DNA from: Brachionus plicatilis
Lineage: Eukaryota > Rotifera > Eurotatoria > Ploima > Brachionidae
Direction of reading: 5' to 3'
Assembly (NCBI GenBank): GCA_010279815.1
Contig: QEOQ01000561.1
Span: 206,605-270,604, forward strand
Length of the DNA stretch: 64,000 nucleotides
In this document: piece after piece, positions 1 through 11,200 of the stretch
How the letters are laid out: every line of letters starts with the position of its first letter
How positions within the stretch are numbered: the first letter of the stretch is position 1
The notes under the pieces: generated by a model
Databases searched by the model: none
What the model was told of the DNA's origin: nothing
The model's input: the letters and a program-made list of their open reading frames with translations, nothing else
Program-made: the position numbers and the translations under genes

Positions 1-1627
1 CGTAATACCATCGAAATGCAGTCCATAACTGCAATGGCTCATTTAAGAGCCTCTATTTTGTATATCATGGATGTGTCAGAGCAGTGTGGATACTCCATCG
101 AAGAACAAGTATCTCTTTTCAACAATATCAAGGCCCTTTTTGCCAATAAACCACTCATTTTGGTTGCCAATAAAGTAGACATTAGAAAAATAGCAGAGCT
201 GCCTGATGAAAAAAAAGTATTTAAATTTTTTTAAATTTTTTCTATTTTAAAATTGAATTAAATTTTAAAAAATATTTTGAATTTATGAAAAAAATATTTT
301 ATACTGAATTACATTTAAAAAGAATATATATTTTATTTTGAATTAAATTTAAAAAAAAATATTTTGAATTTAATTTTAAAAAAAAATATTTTATTCTGAA
401 TTACATTTAAAAAATATATATATTTTATTTTGAATTAAATTTAAAAAAAAATATTTTATTCTGAATTAAATTTTAAAAAAAAATTTATTTTGAATTACAT
501 TTAAAAAATAATATTTTATTTTGAATTACATTTAAAAAATATATATATTTTATTTTGAATTACATTTAAAAAAAAATATATATTTTGAATTAAATTTAAA
601 AAAAAAATTTATTTTGAATAAAATTTTTTTCAAGAAATTTTTTGATGAATTTGCCAAAGAAAATATTCCAATATTGGAAATGAGCAATTTAAATGAAGAA
701 GGAGTAATGTTTGTGCGCAACGAGGCCTGTGAGCGTTTGTTAGCGCACCGAGTTGAATTGAAGGCTAAATCATCGCGAGTAAACGATGTGCTCAATCGGC
801 TACACTTGGCAGAACCAGTCAAACGAGACAATAAAGAAAGACCACCATGTATACCGCAGGCTATTATTCAAAAGCGTGAGTCTACAATGGAGGTTGAAAA
901 AGTGCGCAAGAAGTTGGAACGCGATTTGGAATTGGAACTCGGTGACGAGTACACAGTAGACTTGAGAAAGACCTGGGATCTCACAAATAATGAAGAAAAA
1001 TATGACTCCATTCCAGAAATAATGAATGGACACAATATAGCTGATTTTGTTGATCCTGAAATAATGGAAAAATTAAATCAACTTGAAGAAGAAGAAGACA
1101 GACTTGTCGAGTCCGGTTTCTATGATTCCAAACAAGAAGGGAATGATGATGACTCTAAAAAGATCAAAAAATTGGCCAAACGCATCCGTACCACTCGTAA
1201 ATTGGGCATCCTTGAATCTCGGTTTAACAAGAGTCACAAGAGAAAGGCCCAATTGCCCAGGACCACCCAAAAAGTGGCTCGTAGTCGTCTTGAAAGAACC
1301 ATGGGAGATCTAGGCTTGGATATGAATGACAAAGATGATGCTCACTACAACAAGAGTGTGGCTAGAAGTGAGTCGCACAAGCCGGTCAAACGGGCCCGTG
1401 AGGACTCTGAGGGCCATGTTAGAAGCAGCTCTAGATTGCCGCGTGACAAGTCTGGTATGCGTGATCAGTCAATGATGGAAAGAGCTCGTGATATGACCAA
1501 AAAATCACAACGAAAATTGTTGAATAAAGAATCAAGAATCGGAGAAGCTGACCGCACAATAACAATCAAAAAACCAAAACATTTGTTTTCTGGCAAACGT
1601 AAAAATGGAAAAACTGATAGAAGATAA
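1..1627 (+). CDS. GTPBP4: NOG1 / GTP-binding protein 4, 3' part (5' truncated by window edge)
   Basis: Nucleolar GTPase needed for 60S ribosomal subunit maturation. Two exons are visible: 1-216 in frame 1, and 635-1627; the GT-AG intron 217-634 is phase 0. Exon 1 carries the end of the G domain, including the G4 motif NKVD in [13 protein letters not shown]. Exon 2 carries family blocks such as [71 protein letters not shown] and the basic end [15 protein letters not shown]. These match eukaryotic NOG1 in order and spacing through to the C-terminus. The N-terminal third, with the P-loop, lies left of the window. The stop is at 1625-1627, and the next gene starts 115 bp downstream on the same strand. 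Identification is by recalled family similarity. Confidence 0.95.
217..634 (+). repeat. NOG1 intron made of degenerate AT-rich tandem repeat
   Basis: The 418-bp intron is almost entirely reiterated A/T sequence. A core of the type TTTTGAATTAAATTTAAAA followed by an A-run and a TATATATATTTTA block recurs roughly ten times with small variations (TGAATTACA or TGAATTAAA). Donor gtattt at 217 and acceptor caag ending at 634 give an exact in-frame join, so this is a real intron that has expanded by local duplication. Confidence 0.8.
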
Positions 1628-1730
1628 ATTTTTTCAATTTAAATTAAATAAAAATTATTAAAAAAAAAAATATTTTTTTTAATTGTTAAAGCGATTTTAA
1701 ACCGCTTAAATTTTTAATTTTCTATTTGAA

Positions 1731-1741
1731 AATTTTCTCAG
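1731..1741 (+). promoter_or_regulatory. Splice-acceptor-like site one base before the WDR83 start codon
   Basis: The sequence aattttctcag ends at 1741 and the WDR83 ATG begins at 1743. The preceding gene stops at 1627, leaving no room for an ordinary 5' intron with its own exon. This is what a spliced-leader trans-splice acceptor in an operon-like pair looks like. A small hairpin (aagcg/cgctt, about 1689-1707) lies just upstream. Trans-splicing is inferred, not shown. Confidence 0.4.
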
Positions 1742-1742
1742 A

Positions 1743-3874
1743 ATGAGTTTAGAGGCTAAGTTTGACTGTGCTCAGGGAGCTGTTAGAGCTGTCCGATTTA
1801 ACAAAAATGGCAACTATTGCATTACTTGTGGCTCGGATAGAACAGTTAAACTTTGGAATCCGTATAAACAGCTTAGAATACAAACTTATTCTGGACATAA
1901 CCAAGAGGTGTTGGATGCCGATTGTTCAATCGATCATTCGTTTATATGTACCGGATCGGCTGATAAATCAGTAAACTACATTGATGTCAAAACTGGTCAG
2001 ATAGTTCGAAAATACAAGGCTCATTTGGGCAAGTAGATTTTATTAAAATTTTATTTTTTTAATTTTTTTTAATTAAAATTCAATATAAAATTTAAGAATC
2101 ATTTTTTTTTAAATAATTTTTAAATTGTTTTAAGGACTTAAATTTAAAAATTTTGATCAAAAGATAAAAATATGATTTAAAAACAATAAATATCCACTAT
2201 ATTTTAGGTTATAATTACATATTTCCAGAAATAAGGACTGTAACTTTTTTTAAAATTAACTTCAATTTCATGATGCTTCTGATCTCATAGTTTATCTTTT
2301 TGGTAGAAATTTTGGAATTTATATTTAAATTTATTTGAAAGGCTATGTGCCAAACTCTATCTGAGTCAAGTGAATCCATTTATTAATAAATGTTTGAAAT
2401 AAAAAAATTTAATTTAAATTTCTAATCAAAGATTTTGAATAGAAATTATCAATTTTTTTAAAGAAATTTTTTTTTGTATTTAAATAGGTGCATTAAGCAT
2501 AATTGGAGAGTGTTCAGCTTCACTTAAAATTACTCGATTGTTTTCTTTCCATAATCATTGAATTTACCATTTTAATGGGACTTGTAGCTGATTAATATAT
2601 GATCATATTTTTAACTGAGTTCTTCTGAGTTTAGTTTTTTCTTTATTAATTTTCTTAATTTATTTTCATTATTTCAGTTTATCAGCAATTTTAATTTCCA
2701 AAAGTTTATTTGTGAATTGTGGAACAAAAAACAGAAATTTAAAATAAAGATAACTTTTTTGTTTAAGTCTAAAACTGGCGGGGTTCTGCAAAAGCTATCA
2801 GCTGATACAAAGTTAATATCAGCCAAATTAAGTCGCTGAAAAAGCTGCAATTTAATTTTAATGATTTGCGTCGTTTGATACAAGCTTTATTTGGGTGGAA
2901 AAAACTTTTTTTTGCCCAACAAGTATCAGACCTAAACAAAATTTTTTTTAAATTTTTAATTTATTCTATGTTCCAAAATTTAAAATGCGCAAAAATTTTT
3001 TTATAGTAATCTTTATTAAATTTCATTTCAACAATTCTTTTTAAAAAATCTCTTTTTCTACTAAATTAGTGATTTATAATAAAATTTTTTTTTTACCATT
3101 ATTTTTGAAAATTTGTTTCTTTGATTTGAAAAAAAAATACTTAATGAAATATTCTAGAATACTTGGTCGAAATTTATTATTTTAAGCATAAAAATTCAAA
3201 AAGCAAACTTTATCTCATTTTTGTTTATATCTTTAAAATAAATTTAATTTTTAGGAAGAGTAAATTGTGTTAGATTTAATCTGGAGGAGAGCAATGTTAT
3301 CCTAAGTGGTTCAATAGATGGTAAAGTATTATTTTATGACTTGAGATCAAAAACATTTGATCCATTGCAAGAGATCGATGATTGTAAAGACAGTGTCACT
3401 CATATTGATTTGAATGATCATGAAATTTTAGTTTCATGTTTAGACAAAAGAGTCAGGCTTTACGATGTCAGATTTGGCAAAATGAAATGTGATTACATTG
3501 GATATCCTGTTACCTGCAGCACTCTATCAAAAGACGATCAGTGCTTACTAGTTAGTATTTTGGATAATAGCAAGACCGACTTTGGACGTTTGCTGTTGAT
3601 AGACAAGCAGTCTGGAGAAATGCTAAACGAGTACAAGGGACACATAAATAAAGAATATGTAGTAGAGAGTTGTATGAATAACAGTAGTAATGAGGTGATA
3701 TCCGGGTCAGAGAACGGTATTGTTTACATTTGGGATGTAGTTGAAGCCAAAATAAAGCATAAATTAAAGCACTTGAATACTAAAACAGTCAATTCCATTA
3801 GCTATAATCCTTTGGAAGATAAAATTTTGACAGCTCAGGAAAAAATGGTCTATTTATGGGACTTAAAGAAATAA
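1743..3874 (+). CDS. WDR83: WDR83 / MORG1 WD40-repeat protein
   Basis: Seven-bladed WD40 propeller that scaffolds MAPK modules and associates with late spliceosomes. Exons are 1743-2032 and 3259-3874, giving 301 aa (human about 315). The start is the ATG of MSLEAKFDCAQGAVRAVRF. Recognisable blades include YCITCGSDRTVKLWNP, TYSGHNQEVLDAD, FICTGSADKSVNYIDV, VILSGSIDGKVLFYDL, DHEILVSCLDKRVRLYDVR, GEMLNEYKGHINKEY, EVISGSENGIVYIWDVVE and a final VYLWDLKK. The 1,226-bp intron uses donor gtagat at 2033. The acceptor is the second AG of ttttaggaag (ending at 3258), chosen because it restores HLGKVNCVRFN as in the family. It lies 115 bp after NOG1 on the same strand, and the intron holds no gene. Confidence 0.95.
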
Positions 3875-6722
3875 AAATTTTGATCTAAGATGTTATGTCA
3901 TACAATAATAGCACTTAATTGTGTGTGTGTATATATTTTTATAAATTTAATAATAATAAAAACATGATAAATTTTTTGTTGTTTTTTTTATTTTTTTGTT
4001 ATTAATTTTTTTCTTGAGTTTATTTTTTTGAGTCTTTTGGACAAAAAAAACACATTTTTTCTTGATTTCACTGTTAAAGATTAAAATTGAGTATCTTAAT
4101 AATTCGATTGGATCTATACCATAAGGAATTTTTTGACAAATTGGTCAAAAACTTGTTCTGGAGCCGAAACAAAGTGAAACAACTTTTGTTTAACCTACAT
4201 TGAAAGTCTGCAAAATCTGTGTCAATTAATTGCTTTTTTGCAGAATTCGCACAGATTTTGCCGAAAAAATTAAAAACTTAATGTTTTTTCAGAAATGAAT
4301 TTTTTTGCTCGGAATTGAGTTTTAGAGCAAAAATAACTATTATTATTTTTAAATGATTTATGCACTAAGTCAATGTAAATGAACAAAGTCTCTTAGGTTA
4401 AAAGAAAAATCGAAAAATAAAGTAAAAAAATGATAAAATTCGTAACAGTCTAATTTATTAATTATACTTCTAAAAATTATTACGTTCATTTTTGCAACGA
4501 GCATTTTTTAAGCCAGATACTGCTTTTACCCATGCCGTACCAAAATCTTTTTGAAAATCGGTAATTTTACGTAAAAAATACGTAATTTATCGTTAATTAT
4601 GGGACAGGTAGAACGAAACATATAATAAGAAAAAAAAAAACATATAATCAAATTTATAAAAAGATAAAAAACATAAATTCAAAATCTATTTTTTTTAATA
4701 TTTTTAGTTTAATAAAATAGTTTTAGTTTAAAAAAAAAACATATAATAAATTTAAAATTAAAGATAAAAAGCAAATGTTCAAATCCTTTGCGAAAATAGA
4801 CGAATTAACTTTTTCACGTAAATTTACAAGTATTTTAACACATTTTTTATCATTATTAGTTCAAAAATTAAAAAACTAATAAATTTTTCAAATTCGAGAG
4901 TTTTAAATATTTCTTTAAACCATTCTTGAATTAGATTTAGTCTAAATTTGGTCTCATTTTAACTATTTAAGTTATTTTTTATATAACTTATGTTTTATCT
5001 CTTTTTGATTTTTTATAGTTTATGTTTTTTTCTCTTTTCCATGTGTTTTTTTCTCTCTTTTTATGTTTTTTTCTACCTGACCCGTTAATTATCGTAATTT
5101 TACAAAGGTCATTTTATGAAATTTATCGTAAAATTACATTTTTATACGTAAAATATCGTTAATTTACGTAAAATGTCATCAGATCCTCGTAGCAAATCAG
5201 TGGTGTAATAATATCAATTTGATTTTTGTAGAATTTGAAAAAAAATAGGAAAAATTTAATTTGAATATTTCAATGTTACGCTTTTTTAAATATTTTTTTT
5301 TCTTTTTTTTTTAAATAAATTTGATAAATTTTAAATTTTAATTTGTAATAATTATTTTATAAAATTAAATAAATGAAGTGTTAATCGGTCTTTCATGATA
5401 TGGGCACAAATCTGGAGATTAACCTTAAAATAATAATAATTAAAAATAAAAAAATGAATAAAAGTTAGTTTTTCTCGAAATATAAGAATAAATTGAAAAA
5501 TAAATTAAGCTATTATTTAATACCTATTAGACAAGTAATTAAAGATTTTTATAGAATCAAAAATTTAGCTTAAACTAATCAAAGAAACAAATTGAAAATT
5601 TTAGAAAAAGAAATACAAACATAATTTGAAACGTCCAAAGAAAGAAATTTTTTTGATTTTTAGAATTAAAAAAAAAAACTATTAAATTTTGTTTTGGACA
5701 TAAAAATTTAAATAATTTTGATATCTATTTTTCGATCGTATTTTAATATTAAATTTTTTATTTAAATCTTTAAATCAGTATAATATTTTGTTAGAATTAA
5801 AATTAGATTTTTTTTATCCATGAAATTTAAAATCTTATTTACAAATAATATTATTCAATTTTAATACAAAATTCAATTTTAAACACTAAGTAAATGACAA
5901 ATATTTAGGCAGTTTTTTTTTAAAGAAAATGAAACCTCATTTACAAAACATTAAAATTTGAATTAGTCTAATTTTAGTATCGATAAAGAAATTTATTTTT
6001 AAAAAATTTAATAAATATATTAAAGGTTGGCAATTAAAAAAAAATTAAAAAAAAATTGTCGAAAAATGATTAAATTTATTGAACAAAAAACAGAGAAAAT
6101 AACTTTCTAAAAGGATGCATAAACCTTGCCTGCTCTTTTAAGTGTTAATTACTGTATGGATTAATCCGTATAATGATGCCCCAAAATATACTCCCATAAC
6201 AGAAGACAACCCGTTTACTAGACATTTTTATCCAATTCAGATATCATTTCACTTAAAAAAATTTGATTTTTTTTAAATTACAAATTTTTTTGAATTTTTC
6301 TTTAAAGAATGTATCAAAACAAAATATTTGTTTTAAAAATTTTATTTTAGTCTAAAGAATTGGGTCACAAAATTAAAATCACTAATTCAAGTCTAAGTCA
6401 CGACTTTTACTCGCTGGAAAAAAAATTAAAATACCAGATAAAGATTTTTAAAATTCAAATTCATTAAGATAGATAAGACTTTCGCCATTATTTTGGTTTT
6501 ATAAAAGAACGGCAATGTAAAAGAATAAAAATTTTATAAAGTAAAATTTAAAATTATCAATCGTAGTGAATTGAGATTTAAAACATTTTTCTTGTACATT
6601 TATACTTTTTTCCAACAATTATATAAATTTTTTGACTATCAAGTCTATTCAAATTTAGATTGGCAATTATCATTACAAAGAAAAAATAAAAAGTTTATTT
6701 GCTCTTAATAAAACTTTTAAAG
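3875..6722. other. Intergenic AT-rich DNA between WDR83 and POLB
   Basis: About 2.8 kb separating convergent genes. No coding exon could be supported in either strand. It contains a 12-bp perfect inverted repeat (4210-4221 against 4250-4261) and a larger imperfect inverted repeat at about 4550-5185. The rest is A/T-rich sequence with homopolymer runs. Confidence 0.7.
4550..5185. repeat. Imperfect long inverted repeat, MITE or foldback-like
   Basis: The left arm (about 4555-4640) contains reiterated TTTACGTAA-type motifs, then CGTTAATTATGGGACAGGT and AAACATA blocks. The right arm (about 5030-5180), read in reverse complement, carries the same order: TTTACGTAAATTAACGAT motifs, TAATTAACGGGTCAGGTAG, then AAACATA blocks. 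Arms of more than 80 bases with a non-coding AT core are typical of palindromic non-autonomous DNA elements. No clear target duplication was found. Confidence 0.5.
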
Positions 6723-7983
6723 TTAATATCTTTCTTCTGGTCTTTTGAAATTTATTTCCAAATGTTTAAAAATGTCTTCTTCTGACTCAATTTTCAAAGC
6801 TTTGCCAGGCCGACCACTTGAGTCAAGTTTTCGTAAGCAATATTCATTTAAAATAAAGCCTCTTTCTTTAGCCGTTTTTCTCATATTTTGATTGAACATG
6901 TCACTTCCAGTCATGTGCAAAATACCACAAAAATACTCATCAAATGGTAGGATACGAATATCTATTCTACGATGCAAATAATCATTAGTCACTTTACAAA
7001 CACCCATAAACTTTGAATCTCCAAACGCTATGGTATCAGTAATAAAATCCAATTTTTTAAGTTTGTCTATTATTTTTTTCAAAAGCATTTCGGGACTTTT
7101 TTGGGTCTCTATAATTAAATTTTTGGCTGTTCTCAGGTTTTGTTCTTTGGCATATCTTAGAGAGACATAATTTGGATGAGTTATTAACACGTCTACGTCT
7201 CCACTGGACTCAAGACCGCGTCTGTAGCTTCCGCAAATTGTAACAGTGTATTTGTCGTCTATTTTTTTTATTTGGTCCACAAGAAATTTTTCTATCTCAG
7301 CCATTTCTTGTCGAGGTATTCGCTGCTCAAAATCATCTACATACCTTGGAAAAAATTTTACACTCTTTTTTAATTTAATTTTTAAAAGATAATTACTTAA
7401 GACCAATTTTTTGATGATGAGTCAACAAATCTTGATGAGACTTTAAGTCCTTCAAAGACCTGATTCCTTCACTGAACAGTTTTTGAGCATGTGATGGTCT
7501 ATATTTACAAAATTTGTATTAATAATTATTTAATGATATGGTTTGGCTACCCAATGCCAGCAACTCTGTTTAATTCTTTTAAAATTTTTGATTTATTATT
7601 TTTGCGCGCTTCATTCAACTTATCTATCTTGCCAGTCTTAAGATATTCCTCAATGCGCTCTCCTATTCTCTTCCCAACCCCTTTCTGGTTCAAAAATTTA
7701 ATTTTAAATTAAATGTTGGTAAAAATTTTACCAAGACTTTGGCATCCTCAATTCTTTTTATTTTTTTATCACACTCGAGTAAAGACTGAGAGGCTCTTCT
7801 ATATGCATTATACTTAAAAGGTTGTAGATTTACATTTTTTTCATACTCCCCAATTTCTTTAATTAAATTAAATTAAATTAAGCTAAAGACGAAATAAATT
7901 TTAGATTTACCTAAAAGAATATTGGCTAAATCTTCATTTGGTTTTGTCTCTTTTGCTCGGACTTTTTTTGCTCTAGGACCCAT
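6723..7983 (-). CDS. POLB: DNA polymerase beta
   Basis: X-family polymerase for base-excision repair. Five exons on the minus strand: 7911-7983, 7732-7856, 7551-7684, 7397-7498 and 6723-7344. The introns are 47 to 54 bp and all junctions keep frame, giving 351 aa (human 335). The start is the first ATG, MGPRAKKVRAKE. The 8-kDa domain follows (YEKNV, KYNAYRRA, KGVGKRIGERIEEYLKTGK), then the second helix-hairpin-helix (ELNRVAGIGPSHAQKLF). The catalytic palm carries GSYRRGLESSGDVDVL, with Asp194 and Asp196, and RRIDIRILP, with Asp273. The thumb has YFTGSD-type sequence (HMTGSDMFNQNM) and FILNEY. Oddity: the position of the human lyase nucleophile Lys72 (GTKIAEKI) is Arg76 here (GKRIGERI). ADI1 lies upstream, 260 bp away, on the same strand. 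Confidence 0.96.
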
Positions 7984-8242
7984 TTTAAGTTAAAATTAAA
8001 TTTTTAAAAAAAAATTGTATAAAGCTAAGAGATATTAATAGATAAATAAAAATAGCTTGAAAATTTCAGCATTAGCTTGATATGAGTTAAAAATAGAAAA
8101 TTGCCATCAGTAAACTTTTATTTTTTTTTTTTATCAAAAAAATCAAGTAATTGCATAATAAAATAAATTTGATAAAAAACTTTAATTTATTTATTTAAAA
8201 TAAAATTTAAAAGTTTTTATAGCTTTTGATAATGAATAAAAA

Positions 8243-11200
8243 TTATTTAGCATCAATGACACTTAGTGGATATTTGTCTAGATATTCTAAGCGACTCACG
8301 TGCTCATCAGCTGGTCTGTTCAATGGGGTCCAGACTGGATCTCCAACAAACAAACGAATAGCATTGATAAAGTGCTTTTTAAAAAAATTAAAGATTTTAT
8401 AAATATTTTTAATGAATTACTTTATCATCAGTGGTAAATCGGTGATAAGAACCAGCAGGCAGGGTTATGAGATCTCCTTTTTGAACCCAAATACGAACCC
8501 ATTTGTCTTCATCATCCCTAATATCAAAATATCCAGATCCATCTTTAACTAGGCGAATTTCATCGTCGGCATGCAAATGCTCTCGGAAAAAAATTTTAAG
8601 CTATCAAAAAAAATAAATAAGAAAATTTTATTTTTAAATTAATGAAGTAATTTAGGGCATGAAATTATGAAGATTTTTTCTTTTAAATACTCGAATATGA
8701 ATTGGCCACAAGAAAATAACTTGACTCAAGTTTTTAAAGAATTAGGTTCCCATTTGTAAGAAAATATTTTTACCGTAATTAAAAAAAAAGAAACAAATCT
8801 TAAAAATTTATTTAACAAGAGAGAAATTAAAAAAAATACAAATAGTAAATACTTAGGGATAGAAAAAAAAATAGACTCCAAAATATTTTTATCGTAATTA
8901 GTTTCTAAACGTAATAAAATATAAGATCATACTTTTTTGTTTCAAGATAAATTCTAGAATTATTTCTATTCAAATATTTTTTTAGTTAAAGGCATATTTT
9001 ACTGATCAAATAAATTTAAGTTTGCTGAAATATCTTATTTTCTCAAGATTCATAATATTTTCAAAAATGATCAACCATCAAATAAAATATTTTTAGATAG
9101 ATTTTTTTAGTCGTAGTCCTTAGTTTTTTTTGCTGAATTTTCAAAGCTCTTTATCTTGGTGTTACTGAAAACGACATTTAATTTAAAATATAAAAAGAAT
9201 AATCAGTTGATGAGGAAATTTAAATCTTTCATACTTAAATTCAATGAGTATGCTTTATTTTAATATCTTAAGATCTTAGAAATTCATTTAATTAAAAAAC
9301 TAATATCATTTAATATCATTTTATTTTTAATTATATGATATTGTGATATAAAATTTTTATACAATCGTATTATCTAATAAGTATGATATTAATTGACACG
9401 ATGGAAATAGTTAATTTATGGGTATTTTAAATAAAATTCTGAGATTATTAAAAATTTATTTTGGTTTTTTTTTTACTTTTTTCTAATTTATCTAAATTAT
9501 TATTTTTTGTTGAAAAGCAAAGGAGCTTGGTTCTATATTTAATAAAAATTTTTTTTATTTCTTTTTTTTATTTTTAAAAGTGATGAAAAAGGTTTAGAAT
9601 AGTGTCGAGACAATTAAATTTTAGTGAATAAATGGTCAAAAACATGGTAGGCATAATTTTATAATTTTTAATGTATAAACAATGCATTAGGCTAGATTTG
9701 AATCTGAGTCTTATTTTTATTGTTATTATAGAACTTGATTTTATTTAAAAAAAAATTTTTTTAGTATTTAAAAAATAGAAATTATCATTGAAAAAAAAAA
9801 CTAAAATTCAAAACACTAAACTATATTTTATTTAATCAACAGCACATGTCAATTATTTTAAATTTTTGAGAATTTAAAAATTCTACAAACAATTACATTC
9901 ATAGATATTTTAAAATTTTATTATAATATTTTAGAAATTAGATTTTTGAAAAAAAAAAATTTTTCTGGCCCAAGTTTTTGCTGTGAAACTGAAAAGGAAT
10001 TCATTAAAAAATTAAAAAAATTTGAGGGAACGAGTACGATAAAATAAAATAATTAATTTATTATTAAATTAATCTAATGTGTATTTTTTCGATATTTTCT
10101 TACTTTGGGTTACAGATAGTGACCATTTTTTGTCTTAAAATTTTTTTTTTTTGCTTTTGTGAATTGAAAAAAAAAGTAATGCAACGACTTTTAGCATATA
10201 TTTATTTATTTAATTAAAAATTCATTTTAATAAACGATCTTTAGTTTTTTTGTTCTTAATTTAGGTTTATGTGGAAATGCAAGATATGATGAGTAACAAT
10301 TAAGAATTATGAAAGCAAACAACATTGTATAAATATTTGTTCTTGGTTAATTAAACTAAAAATTTGAAAAATTTTACTAATAGCCACACACACAGTCCAT
10401 CAATTTAGACAAATAAAAGGTCAGCACTGTAATTTAAATTTTAAAAAAGCAAACATATCCAGAAAGAAAATAAAAGATATTTTTATTTTGCATATTACCG
10501 CAATTATCTGTAGTGTAAACTTAGTCTTGACTCGTAAACAAATTGTTCTCTCGGTCATTTAATTATTATTGATTATTTCAACTGATCGATATTTGAAACA
10601 AATCGTCGTTCAGTAAATAATTTATTCGCAAAATACTCAGTGCATTTTTCTCCATCATCATATTTGAGGCCACATTAATTAAATTATCAATTAAACTTTC
10701 AAAAACACATGCTGAACTTTTCATAATGACTATGACTAAAAACTAGAATATCTTTTTTTTTTTTTTGGAAATAAATCAGAATTTTACTACACACTGGACA
10801 TTCTAGCCAACAATTAGTAATGTCAATGCTGACAATTTTATTGTCTACATATTTCAATATGTCAACAAGGTTACATTTATTTATCACCTTTTTTTAAATT
10901 TAATTTGTCCCTTCTCAATAACAATAGACATTAGGGGATGAGCTCACCTCCTTTTCCAGCGCCTTTTTTTGAACAGTGGTTCCAATCTGACACACAGTTT
11001 AATGCATTGTCTTGATCTTCTACATCGCAATTATTACCAAGTCGACCTTTTTTGATGAAAGGGACATAAACACTTGACCCGTGCTGCAGATTTATTTAAA
11101 AGGTTTTTTTTTCCTAATTTATTTAAAAGGTTTTTTTTTCCTACAGCAGGTTATTAAATTTTTGTCTTATCTTTGTATGACTAGCCCACAAACCATTTGG

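Noticed and set aside
7491..7712. 73-codon + strand frame
   Set aside because: It is antisense to POLB exons 3 and 4, which are phase-verified.
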